From Smittium culicis (taxonomy: Eukaryota; Kickxellomycota; Harpellomycetes; Harpellales; Legeriomycetaceae): a stretch of DNA of 10,483 nt. This document shows, in pieces, positions 1 through 7,424 of the stretch. Location of the stretch: the NCBI GenBank assembly GCA_001970855.1, contig LSSN01001899.1:1-10483 (forward strand), given 5' to 3'. The number at the start of each line of letters is the position of its first letter. Within the stretch, counting starts at the first letter, position 1. The notes under the pieces were generated by a model. That model saw only the letters and a program-made list of their open reading frames with translations. It had not been told where the DNA came from and did not search any database. The position numbers and the translations under genes were made by a program.

Positions 1-31
1 TTTTTTTTTCTCGATTTGGCTAATTAAAACC

Positions 32-49
32 GTGCACCAAACTTGGGCA
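32..49. repeat. Short imperfect inverted repeat (hairpin)
   Basis: GTGC and GCAC enclose ACCAAACTTGG, so the segment can fold as a short hairpin with CCA pairing to TGG around a four-base loop and one bulged A. The core ACCAAACTTG occurs again near 90-99 without the flanking arms. No T-run follows on either strand, so this is not a terminator. Function unknown. Confidence 0.35.
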
Positions 50-161
50 CTTACAATTTAATTGCAAAAGTTAAACTTTGTCTAAAGAGACCAAACTTGT
101 ACCAAAATGTAGCTCTTGGCTAGGTCAACAAAGTTGTATTAATAAGTTAAAGTCGATAGAC

Positions 162-424
162 TACGTGTTCGATGGTTATAGTCAATTTTATTTATTAAGG
201 GCGTAAAAAAAAGTGAATAGTAGATAAGAAATAAAATTTTATAGATTCTCTAATCCTATTGGCTCGCCCAATAAAAACTTTTCTAAGAGAGAGTACGCGT
301 TCGATGGTTATAGTCAATTTTATTTAGTAAGGGCGTAAAAAAAGTGAATAGTAGATAAGAAATAAAATTTTATAGATTCTCTAATCCTATTGGCTCGCCC
401 AAGAAAAACTTTTATAATAGAGAC
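162..424. repeat. Two-unit tandem duplication, 132 and 131 bp
   Basis: Unit 1 spans 162-293 and unit 2 spans 294-424. Both begin TACGyGTTCGATGGTTATAG and contain GGCTCGCCCA near their ends. The flanking GACTACG on each side suggests a remnant third boundary. Differences are few: one C/T change, one T/G change in TTTATTAA versus TTTAGTAA, an A-run of eight versus seven, one T/G after CGCCCAA, and scattered changes over the last dozen bases. No open reading frame runs through the unit. GGGCG and CGCCC within each unit are complementary and could form a long-looped stem. The high identity points to recent duplication. Confidence 0.92.
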
Positions 425-559
425 TACGATCAGTTGCTTTTCTATTGAATAAACCCCTCTAAATTATTAGCAAAGGAATAATAATCTCTGTCATATATAA
501 AAAAACAAAACTTGATTTTAAAGATGTTAGTTACATTATGTGAATTAAAAAAATATAGT

Positions 560-626
560 ATAATATAGTATATATAGGTAGAGAGTAACAAGAATCTAAG
601 ATAAAATTGCAATATAGATAATTAAA
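560..626 (-). terminator. Possible MET17 3'-end / polyadenylation region
   Basis: Downstream of the MET17 stop, reading on the minus strand, the sequence becomes almost pure A/T. TATATATA occurs at 569-576, 51-58 nt past the stop codon, and a T-run follows near 545-553. TATATA is the efficiency element of yeast-type 3'-end formation. No canonical AATAAA and no GC-containing hairpin is present. In a genome this AT-rich such motifs are weak evidence. Confidence 0.25.
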
Positions 627-1946
627 TTAGAACTTGATTGAAGAAATAGCTTTATCAAAATCAGCAATGATATCATCAATGTGTTCAATTCCGACACTGA
701 CTCTAACTAAGTCCGGAGTGATGCCAGATGCTATCTTTTCATCGTCATTTAGCTGTGAGTGAGTAGTAGTAGATGGGTGAATAACTAAAGTTTTGGCGTC
801 TCCTACATTAGCCAAGTTTGAGGCAAGTTTGACATTTGAGACAAAACTGTTACCATTATTTGGGTTTCCTTTCAAGCCAAAGCTCAGAACTCCGCCGAAA
901 CCTCTTTTAAATACTTCTTTTGCGTGGTTATGGTATGGGTGACCTTGGAGTCCTGGGTAAGAGACCCAAGCTACTTGTGGGTGTTGTTCTAGCCATTGAG
1001 CAACAGCAAGAGTATTTGTGCAGTGCTTGTCTGCTCTCAAAGAGAGAGTTTCAAGGCCAATCAAAAACATCCAGGCGTCCATGGCATTAAGGCAAGCTCC
1101 AAGGTCTCTAAGAACTTCTGCACGCAACTTGACGGCAAAAGCGAGATTTGGTTTATCGGGAGTATCAGAACCAAATGTGTCCCAAAAGGATAGACCGTGA
1201 TAGCTGTCAGAAGGCCCGGAAATAAGAGGGAATTTGCCATTATTCCATGGGAAACTTCCTGCATCAACAACTATACCACCAATTGCCAAACCGTGGCCAC
1301 CAATCCACTTTGTGATTGAGTGGACAACAATGTCTGCACCGTGCTCAATGGGGCGGAAGAGATAGCCTCCCATTCCAAAAGTATTGTCGACAATAACAGG
1401 AATTCCGTGATTGTGGGCGGCTTGTGAAATTTCAAAAATATTAGGAATGTTGTAAGTTGGGTTACCGATAGTTTCGACGAATACAGCTTTAGTTTTGTCG
1501 TCGAATTTTACAGCCAGGTCTTCAACATTATCACTGTTTACGATGTGTACCTTAATACCGAGACGGGGTAGAGTAACTTTAAACATGTTGACAGAGCCAC
1601 CATATAGAAAAGTGGTTGCCACAATATTGTCGCCTGCCTGGCAGATGTTAATTATTGTATTAAAGATTGCGGCAGTTCCTGAAGAAGTAGCGACAGCAGC
1701 TACACCGCCTTCCAAAGCGGCTATTCTGTTTTCTAAAGCAGTAACAGTTGGGTTGCCTACTCTCGAATAAGAATATCCAGGCTCCTTCATAGACATAACA
1801 TCGGCTGCATGCTGAAAGTCCTTGAAAACGAAAGAAGATGAAGCGTAAATAGGAATTCCTCTAGCGCGGTGTACGGGGTCTAAATCATACCCGGCGTGAA
1901 CTTGTAAAGTTTCGAATTTATATTCAGGGCTTTTTTGGTCTGTCAT
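627..1946 (-). CDS. MET17: O-acetylhomoserine sulfhydrylase (PLP-dependent, MET17/MET25 type)
   Basis: This enzyme condenses O-acetylhomoserine (in some members also O-acetylserine) with sulfide to give homocysteine, the sulfur-entry step of methionine synthesis; it is expected to be a cytosolic homotetramer. The 439 residues cover a complete Cys/Met-metabolism PLP fold, close to the 444 of budding yeast Met17. Visible landmarks are Y60-S61-R62 (PLP phosphate, from the neighbouring subunit), S88-S89-G90 (phosphate loop), Y115 (ring stacking), D187 in VDNTF (pyridine nitrogen), S210/T212 and the Schiff-base lysine K213 in HSITKWIGGHG, and R415 in LVRVSVGIE (substrate carboxylate). The start is the first ATG after an in-frame TAG four codons upstream, and -3 is A. 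No intron and no targeting signal are seen. Oddities: an extra segment at 260-267 relative to yeast Met17, NAMDAW in place of the usual NPF-type stretch at 287-292, and I296 where Q is common. CTG encodes L144 and the invariant L354. Identification is firm; the exact acyl-homoserine preference is inferred. Confidence 0.97.
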   Translation of the reverse strand: MTDQKSPEYKFETLQVHAGYDLDPVHRARGIPIYASSSFVFKDFQHAADVMSMKEPGYSYSRVGNPTVTALENRIAALEGGVAAVATSSGTAAIFNTIINICQAGDNIVATTFLYGGSVNMFKVTLPRLGIKVHIVNSDNVEDLAVKFDDKTKAVFVETIGNPTYNIPNIFEISQAAHNHGIPVIVDNTFGMGGYLFRPIEHGADIVVHSITKWIGGHGLAIGGIVVDAGSFPWNNGKFPLISGPSDSYHGLSFWDTFGSDTPDKPNLAFAVKLRAEVLRDLGACLNAMDAWMFLIGLETLSLRADKHCTNTLAVAQWLEQHPQVAWVSYPGLQGHPYHNHAKEVFKRGFGGVLSFGLKGNPNNGNSFVSNVKLASNLANVGDAKTLVIHPSTTTHSQLNDDEKIASGITPDLVRVSVGIEHIDDIIADFDKAISSIKF

Positions 1947-2110
1947 ATTGTTTAACTATGTCTAGAATGGTGATGCGTAATCGTAGTCTTATAAAATACT
2001 AATTCTAATGCTTAAATATACAGCAGATGTATTTAATTTACTTTCTATAATTTTATTCTAAAAAAGGATATTGTTAGTAAATTAAACAATGGAAACATAG
2101 AGGGTTTAAA
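1947..2110 (-). promoter_or_regulatory. Putative MET17 promoter / 5' leader
   Basis: This AT-rich stretch lies directly upstream of the MET17 start. On the minus strand a TATA-like TATTTTATAA lies at 1989-1998, about 45 nt before the ATG, so any leader would be short. Between them, at 1971-1981, is TGATGCGTAAT, which resembles a composite bZIP half-site pair. The fungal sulfur regulator Cys3/Met4 class is bZIP, so a link is conceivable but unproven. No CACGTG (Cbf1), no AAACTGTGG (Met31/32) and no Shine-Dalgarno sequence was seen here. The assignment rests on position and weak motifs only. Confidence 0.35.
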
Positions 2111-2115
2111 TACAA

Positions 2116-2146
2116 TAACCAATTTCATTTTTTTGGTTACTTTTTT
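2116..2146 (+). terminator. Weak hairpin followed by T-run
   Basis: TAACCAA (2116-2122) pairs with TTGGTTA (2133-2139) around a ten-base loop, followed by C and six T residues. The shape is that of an intrinsic terminator for plus-strand transcription, but the stem has only two G/C pairs and no gene precedes it on that strand. It may be a chance structure in AT-rich DNA. Confidence 0.2.
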
Positions 2147-2233
2147 GTCATTAGACTTATTTTGATTAACTAAAATTTAAATTGTCAAAGACTGAATAAA
2201 ATTTGAGAATTCTGATATGTTGTATCATTTTAA

Positions 2234-2419
2234 CCCTTTCCCGTGCAACATTCATTTGAAAAATTCAATTTTATGACTCGTTTACGATTTATAACAAGTT
2301 TATTATTTTCTTTTATTGTAAAGTATACCAAAATTTTTCAAGTCCACGGAATTAAAGTTTTATAATTGTACAAGTTGGGAATCTTGCAGGGTCAAAAATA
2401 TCTACCACCCGTGAAAGAG
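2234..2419. mobile_element. TTAA-flanked MITE, copy 1 (piggyBac-like ends)
   Basis: A 186-bp element lies between two TTAA sequences (2230-2233 and 2420-2423). Its ends are inverted: CCCTTTCCCGTGC on the left and, as reverse complement of the right end, CTCTTTCACGGGT. A subterminal GGGTCAAAAATA lies at 2389-2400. Full-length homology to 4154-4342 in opposite orientation is clear: GGAATTAAAGT (2348-2358) matches ACTTTAATTCC there exactly, and 2275-2294 matches 4283-4302 at 16 of 20 positions. It has no coding capacity, so it would depend on a transposase elsewhere. TTAA targets with CCC-starting ends are known for piggyBac elements; that family assignment is inferred. Confidence 0.75.
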
Positions 2420-2423
2420 TTAA

Positions 2424-2716
2424 AGAGCCTTGTAATTATTGTAAATTACTAGAGGGATGTGGTGCAATTTAATTTAAATTCGAATTTATAGTCAGGTAAT
2501 AATAATAATAATAATAAAACGCCAAATTCTTGTAAATTATATCGCAATATTTGGTGATATTCGCAATATTATTCAAATATCTTAAACTCTATTTGTAAAG
2601 ATTATATCTAACATTTAGAAGATTATTTCAAGGAGTATAATTTTTCCTATTAAAATTTTCCTATTATTCATCTTAGCTTTTATTTTTAAAACAAACTAGA
2701 AAAGTTATCGAATGTA
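2424..2716. other. Non-coding AT-rich spacer with a (TAA)7 microsatellite
   Basis: No reading frame of substance is seen. A perfect (TAA)7 tract lies at 2497-2517. TCGCAATATT occurs twice, at 2542-2551 and 2561-2570, as a short direct repeat. The rest is low-complexity A/T. Confidence 0.6.
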
Positions 2717-2985
2717 TTATCTGATACTACCTATATTTTTACCTATTAAGTAAAAGCAAATATAATTTCTAAGAAAAAATTTATGTCTCCGATAAGAATA
2801 TCCCATTTGTACACAGTGACTAATAATCTCGACTTGTAGAAGAAAATTAGATCTTTTTAAAGCGATAACAGGCAGACCAGTAACTATTCGCCATCGTTTG
2901 ATTTTATGAGTGACAATTTTTACTGCTTTAGCTTTAGAAGGTTCAATGCAGTAATTTGAGCCACTTTTGCTCGCTCAGAAGCCAT
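2717..2985 (-). pseudogene. Broken frame, possibly Tc1/mariner-IS630 transposase helix-turn-helix
   Basis: On the minus strand an ATG at 2985 opens a 21-codon frame beginning MASERAKVAQITALN, which stops at 2920-2922. The overlapping second frame is open for 85 codons (2974 to 2720, stop at 2717-2719) and has no early ATG. It contains KAKAVKIVTHKIKRWRIVTG, with IKRWR at 2888-2902, then KRSNFLL. A frameshift joining the two would give an ERAK...IKRW..TG pattern like the DNA-binding domain of Tc1/mariner or IS630 transposases (ERAKI..., then IKRWR.TG, then a GRP-type linker). Base composition is richer in G/C than its surroundings, as expected for decayed coding sequence. No DDE catalytic region is visible. 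The open frame is directly seen; the family is a guess. Confidence 0.35.
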
Positions 2986-3114
2986 ATTTTCTCCATATAA
3001 TTATACTCACCCTATCACTCGTAATAGACTGGATTGATTTACCTAATATAGCAAATTAGTTTCAAAAAAATATTATAATTCCAAAGATCGATCAATTACA
3101 GGTAACTGTAAACG

Positions 3115-3234
3115 ATGAAACAAATAATCAATTTGCTTTTATATATTTATTATCCAATAACTTTATTTTATTTTTTGCGTTGGATTGGATTGGGTTATGT
3201 CGTTTACGTGGGTTTGAATAAAGCCAATAGATAG
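3115..3234 (+). other. 39-codon open frame, hydrophobic, uncertain
   Basis: An ATG directly after an in-frame TAA opens a 39-residue frame ending in TAG. The product would be mostly hydrophobic (INLLLYIYYPITLFYFLRW at residues 4-22, then GLGYVVYVGLNKANR) and could span a membrane once. The second half is richer in G than the neighbourhood. AT-rich DNA readily yields such hydrophobic chance frames, and no homologue is recognised. It may be a small membrane protein, a fragment, or noise. Confidence 0.15.
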
Positions 3235-4149
3235 ATACTATTAAAAATACGCATTTTATAAATTAGCTAATAATAATTAGAGTAAAATGTCATATTTCAT
3301 CAATAATAATTAACCTCTAAATTTGGTACAAACGGCTTATCCAGGATTTTTATCAGGATTTATCTAGACAAATTGGCTAGAAATCATTAAAAAAATCACA
3401 CAGAAATATTAATAAACTATACAAATCCTTGAAAGCAATAATTTCTTATAATAACCCTCCTTTGCCAAAATAAAACCCTAACTTTTAAAACAGCTTTATT
3501 CAAAGTCTTTGGAATACTTACCAAAACATCTACACGTGTATATACACAAATTTTAGACATGCTTTTATATAAATTAAAGTTTTATTTTTTTTTTGTAGCA
3601 TCTTAGGCAAAAAAAAATTATTGATGACATATCTACAGAATTCGCTAATCTATTAATTTGATAAAAAAAATTGCTAAATATAAATTGTTGAAGTTTCGAT
3701 CTAAATCTGGGTTTTCTATTGTTTGTGAGCATGTGTTAATTTGACTAATTTTGATATTGCTTTTATATTAAATTAGGCTATTCAGTTATTTTCGGTCTAT
3801 AGATCGCTAGTATCTTTATCAATCCATTAAAACTCGCAATAAAATTTAATTACAAAAATGTTAGTAAATTTAGTCAATTTTAAAAAAATAAATTTATAAC
3901 AATTTAAAATGATTTATTTGCTTATAATATTAATATGAATAGTAATAGAATTAAAAAAATTAAATAAAAATAAAATATCAAAGTATGTGACAAGTATCAA
4001 AAAAACAGTTGATAATTTTAAATTAAAAAAGACTTAATTTTTTCAGAATTAAAAATAGCATTGAGTATTATTGTTCGAGTTTGTAATAAATAAATATAAA
4101 TGGAAGATAGTTAAGCAAAGAAGTGACTTTTTTTCAGGAATATTATTTT
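3235..4149. other. Non-coding AT-rich stretch
   Basis: No gene is seen. Near 3321-3385 the sequence is readable in more than one frame for about twenty codons, including a short direct repeat CAGGATTT, but nothing is recognisable. Near 3683-3750 a frame of about 32 codons includes LLKFRSKSGFSIVCEHV and is likewise unassigned. A 10-bp palindrome TACACGTGTA at 3531-3540 contains CACGTG. The rest is A/T runs. Confidence 0.5.
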
Positions 4150-4153
4150 TTAA

Positions 4154-4342
4154 CCCTTTCCTGTGCGGTAGGCTATTTTTGACCCACCAGATACAGCCAA
4201 CAGTGTTCAATAAAAATACTTTAATTCCAAGGATTTAAGAAATATTGATTTTTTGCTTAATAATAGCAAATAGTAAATTTCATTATTAATCATTAACGAA
4301 TCATTAATTTGATTTATTCAAAGAGCATTGAACGAGAAAGGG
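4154..4342. mobile_element. TTAA-flanked MITE, copy 2 (inverted relative to copy 1)
   Basis: A 189-bp element lies between TTAA at 4150-4153 and 4343-4346. Its ends are CCCTTTCCTGTGC on the left and, reverse-complemented, CCCTTTCTCGTTC on the right. The subterminal TATTTTTGACCC (4174-4185) matches the complement of 2389-2400 in copy 1 over all 12 bases. The end that is right in copy 1 is left here, so the two copies inserted in opposite orientations. Substitutions and small indels between them indicate old insertions. No reading frame of note is present. Confidence 0.78.
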
Positions 4343-4411
4343 TTAAATAATAACTCTCTTACCAAATCTTAATAGCTAGTTAACCTGGTTAAAGCAAATT
4401 AAAAATAAATT

Positions 4412-4633
4412 TTATGCAGAATAAAAATTTAAAACTAAGGTAAGTTTTAATAGAAAAATGTATGAACCTACAATAATCCCATATATATTCAAAATAAATA
4501 AGTTTAAAAATATCAAAACCGTTGGATCTGAAAATTGCCAATCTGAAGCGCTTACTTGTATCACTTCTAGGATTTGGCTAAATTGTTTCATTCGATAGCT
4601 AAGATAAGTCTCAACTTGGATCTTAATTGCAAT
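4412..4633 (-). other. Open frame of 73 codons (59 from the ATG), unassigned
   Basis: On the minus strand the frame is open from 4633 to a TAA at 4412-4414, with an ATG at 4591-4589 giving 59 residues. The first part has mixed composition (QVETYLSYRMKQFSQILEV, then IQVSASDWQFSDPTVL) and looks protein-like. The second part is a hydrophobic AT-rich tail that could be one membrane segment. It may be a decayed gene whose reading frame has run into non-coding DNA. A 46-codon plus-strand frame overlaps it (4458-4598), so strand choice is uncertain. No family is recognised. Confidence 0.2.
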
Positions 4634-5200
4634 TTATTTATTCAAATAGATAACTAATTACATCATGCTACTTAAACTATCATCTATAACGTATTTTTTA
4701 AAATTTTTATATATTTATTTTATGATTTTATTATAGCACTCTTTTATAGTATAAAAATTTAATCATATGATTAATTTTTTTATACATAGCTTTTAAAACT
4801 TTTCCATCCATTCCAAGGATAAATGCACAAAACTAAAAAGCTAATTTTAGTATTAACATATTTTCTTATAAGATTTTACAGCTATAAATTTCTACAAAAT
4901 CAAAACAAATTTTAAAATCTCTAGCACTTATATTTTGCGTTGTGGCTTGGTTTTTATAGCCTATGCATTTCTACTTATTAAAATTTCTAGACAAAATTTT
5001 TTTCCTTTGCTGTAACTAGCTGTAAGAGTCTACGAAATTCTCCAATAACTTTAAAAGTATTTTTGTATTTTTGTTTTTGAATTTTTATTGACTAATTCAA
5101 AAAATATGTGACTTGCTTTTAAAATTGATGTATAAAAATAATTAAAATTTAAACGAATGTTACTAAATTAATAATAAAATAAAATCAGTAGGCTTTTTTT
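4634..5200. other. AT-rich stretch with one membrane-like open frame
   Basis: Mostly A/T runs. At 4872-5015 (plus strand) a 47-codon frame lacks an ATG, contains a plausible membrane segment YILRCGLVFIAYAFLLI and ends in TAA at 5013-5015. The same DNA is open over shorter stretches in a second frame, so this may be chance. No recognisable product. Confidence 0.4.
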
Positions 5201-5329
5201 TTAACTACCTCGCGCTGTTATAGAATCTTAAATTGTAAAAAAATTTGACCTACCTTTCGTATAAGGGCTAATTGAACCAATGTATCAAATAAAGATATTG
5301 GAGAATATGAAGTTAGATCTAGGCTCTGA

Positions 5330-5603
5330 CTAGGAGCTCAATGATCTCAACGAATTCAATTTTGTTGGAACGAGCTTAATTCAATGACTGCTTGTAACTT
5401 CAGTCATCCAGCCTACTTGAAGCAATGCCTGGGTGGATCTTTCGGATGGTAGATTGATCACATTTCCCTTTAGATTCGCAGCCGGTAGACCGGCAGAGGA
5501 ATTTATTAGTATTAGAATATTAGTTTTTTTATGGCTTGCGCCGAATTTCTATTTTTTTAGTTTATTTACCGCGTATTTTCTATTAATTTTATCGTACCAA
5601 TAA
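5330..5603 (+). pseudogene. GC-richer island: possible DUF2442-like gene relic (or structured RNA)
   Basis: This island is clearly richer in G/C than its surroundings. On the plus strand one frame reads VTSV (5394-5405), a TGA (5418-5420), then AWVDLSDGRLIT (5427-5462); it stays open to a TAA at 5601-5603. From 5467 the +1 frame reads PLDSQPVDRQRN (to 5502). That order (VTSV, a LWVDLSDGR-like core, PL.., RQRN) recalls the small bacterial DUF2442 proteins. If so, the gene is dead: one in-frame stop, at least one frameshift and no clear C-terminus. The same DNA also forms hairpins: ATGACTG/CAGTCAT (5384-5390/5401-5407) and GCCGG-TAGA-CCGGC (5481-5494), so a structured RNA is an alternative. The motif reading is by eye and not verified. 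Confidence 0.33.
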
Positions 5604-6518
5604 AATTCCGTGATTAAAAATAAAAAAATTAAAAAAAAAATACAAAAAGAATTGATTAAGTTTCGCCAAGTTATGATCTTCATTTGACAAAAAGATCTAC
5701 TTGTAGATTACTTGAATGAATCCTTTCTAAAAAGACCTTTGCTTTAAATAATAGCCACGATAATTATTTGGACTATTATATATATAAACATATGGTTATA
5801 TATCAAATATATTAAACAAGATTCGCAGTTAATCAAGGATTCCTATATATATTAATAATATAAACATCCATATAATATATATGTTTTTATGCGAGATAAT
5901 TTGCAATAGGAATTATATAGTTAATTTAAAATATTTTAACAAAAAAAAAAATTAAACCCTATCAAAATTACTTTATCTAATGAGTTTTCCTATAAGTAGA
6001 CCTAAAATTTCGGATTTTCATTTGATTATTTTGCTCATTTACTTTACACCTTAGACTATTTTAAATGGTACGATTATAAAAATTTTTAACATGTTATAGT
6101 AGACAGAGAAAAACAATTTTATAATGATTTTGGTATTTTTTAATTCAAATATATTCATAAGCTTTATCATTATAGATAAAATCATTAGAAAAATTATTAA
6201 TTTATAAAAATTCAGCAAAATATAGTAAGCATCACAAACTTTTTAAATCTTGATAAAGCTAACCTCAATTGGTGTAGCTAAAACTGCAGTCATTTTTTGT
6301 CTATAATTTGAAAAATAACTGTTTGTATTAAATTCTTATAAATAAAGCTCCCAGTTAGCTCGTTAAAAATTCGATAACATTTATTTCCATTGCGAAAGAT
6401 AATTCCTGTTATTTTCATTAAAAAAATCTTTTTTTTTCTTTGAGTTTTAATTCAGTTTACATTCACCAGTATATCATACCACTAAATCAGATAAAAATAG
6501 TGTATCTTTATAAAATAA
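5604..6518. other. Non-coding AT-rich stretch
   Basis: No gene is seen. A near-palindrome ATCTAC-TT-GTAGAT lies at 5695-5708. Positions 5770-5890 are low-complexity TA-rich DNA. On the minus strand near 6287 an ATG opens MTAVLATPIEVSFIKI and then stops, followed by a long but purely AT-driven (I/K/F/L/N) frame that I read as chance. Confidence 0.5.
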
Positions 6519-6669
6519 CTATAAATACCCTATTTGTATAAAAAAAATGTAAATTGAATGTATTTTCAATATGTTCTTCACTGAATCCACCTTAGGGGCT
6601 AGGGAACACACTATTTTTAGTCTACATTCGCTACGAAATAATATCATTAGTTGTAAATATTATTCCTAA
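6519..6669. other. Small GC-richer patch with overlapping short frames
   Basis: Around 6575-6640 the G/C content rises. The plus strand has a 32-codon frame (6571-6669, starting MFFTESTLGAREHTIF). The minus strand has a 42-codon frame (6647 to 6519, starting MILFRSECRLKIVCSLAPKV). Neither is recognisable and they overlap, so at most one can be real. The patch may be a fragment of a former gene. Confidence 0.15.
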
Positions 6670-7384
6670 AATAATAAATTCCAAATCATTTGCACCTGAT
6701 TGGAGTATCGATAATTTCAATTTAACAAAAGTGTGAAATAAAGTATAAAATTCTAACAAAGACAAGAGTCTATAAAAACTAAAAGTAAAATTTTTTATAT
6801 AAACATATCAATTCCTTCTAAAATTATAAAGTAAATTAAAGTTAGAAAGCGAGAATAAAGATAAAAATAGATTTATTACTTTTTTTTTGTTTTTACAAAA
6901 ATACAATTATTTATCTAGACTAACAATTTAATATGAATATAGTTAGATAAATTTATGAAAATTAATTTATTAAACAACATGTTTTCAAAAAAATACAGTT
7001 TCAATAAATTTATTTTTAAAAAATATTAGCGTATGTAAAAATTCTAGCAAAAAATTATTAAAATTCGGCGTAGTATTTAAATAAAATTGAATCTGAATTC
7101 GAATAAAATATTTATTTTTCATTGAATGGCTTTCTTTTCACTCCATTATAACTGACTAGTTATATCTATTCATAATAATTTACAATTTTAATTGACTTAG
7201 CTATCAAATTTTTAGATATTTGATTTTAATCGATTTAAAATTTGTTGATATGTAATCACATAAAACTAGCTAAATAATAAACGTGGTTTTCAACATATAT
7301 CGTAGTTAAATACGACTACAAAGATGTTAACCCTCTAAAAATAAAATAGTAATAATCCTACAAAAAACAAAGAATTTGCCTTTG
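6670..7384. other. Non-coding AT-rich stretch with a short palindrome
   Basis: No reading frame of note. TATAACT-GACT-AGTTATA at 7147-7164 is a perfect 7-bp inverted repeat with a four-base centre, operator-like in shape, but no adjacent gene could use it. TTAACCCTCT at 7327-7336 resembles an end of the MITE family but has no partner end. Confidence 0.5.
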
Positions 7385-7424
7385 AAAGTTTTCACACACG
7401 AACAACTCCTGAAAACTTTTTTTT
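7385..7424 (+). terminator. Hairpin with T-run, first of a tandem pair
   Basis: AAAGTTTTC (7385-7393) pairs perfectly over nine bases with GAAAACTTT (7411-7419) around a 17-base loop, and the right arm runs directly into further T residues to 7424. In bacteria this would be a plausible but weak intrinsic terminator on the plus strand. No coding sequence is recognised upstream. Confidence 0.35.

Noticed and set aside
162..310. GTTCGATGG as the T-arm of a tRNA
   Set aside because: The flanking bases cannot form a 5-bp T-stem, and no acceptor or anticodon arm fits.
996..1270. Short open frames on either strand inside MET17 (60-69 codons)
   Set aside because: They lie wholly within the clearly coding MET17 sequence in other frames and resemble nothing; they are by-products of its composition.
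1495..1770. 91-codon plus-strand frame opposite MET17
   Set aside because: It is antisense to the conserved N-terminal half of MET17, with no upstream signals and no recognisable product.
2717..2985. Reading the broken frame as the C-terminal part of a family 2 glycosyltransferase
   Set aside because: FLLQVEI..GYSY is only loosely similar and the rest does not fit; the helix-turn-helix reading explains more residues.
3531..3540. CACGTG as a Cbf1 site controlling MET17
   Set aside because: It lies about 1.6 kb upstream of the start, with a MITE and a relic between; too distant for a yeast-type promoter and expected by chance.
4458..4598. 46-codon plus-strand frame starting MYEPTIIPYIF
   Set aside because: It overlaps a longer and more protein-like minus-strand frame, and its first half is AT-driven.
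5330..5603. tRNA, 5S rRNA, SRP or RNase P RNA in the GC-richer island
   Set aside because: None of their conserved signature sequences is visible; only generic hairpins are.
6060..6290. Long minus-strand frame rich in I, K, F, L and N
   Set aside because: Its composition is what random A/T-rich DNA encodes; no motif or plausible start supports it.
7327..7336. Third MITE end (TTAACCCTCT)
   Set aside because: Similarity stops after the CCCT, there is no subterminal motif and no matching partner end was found.
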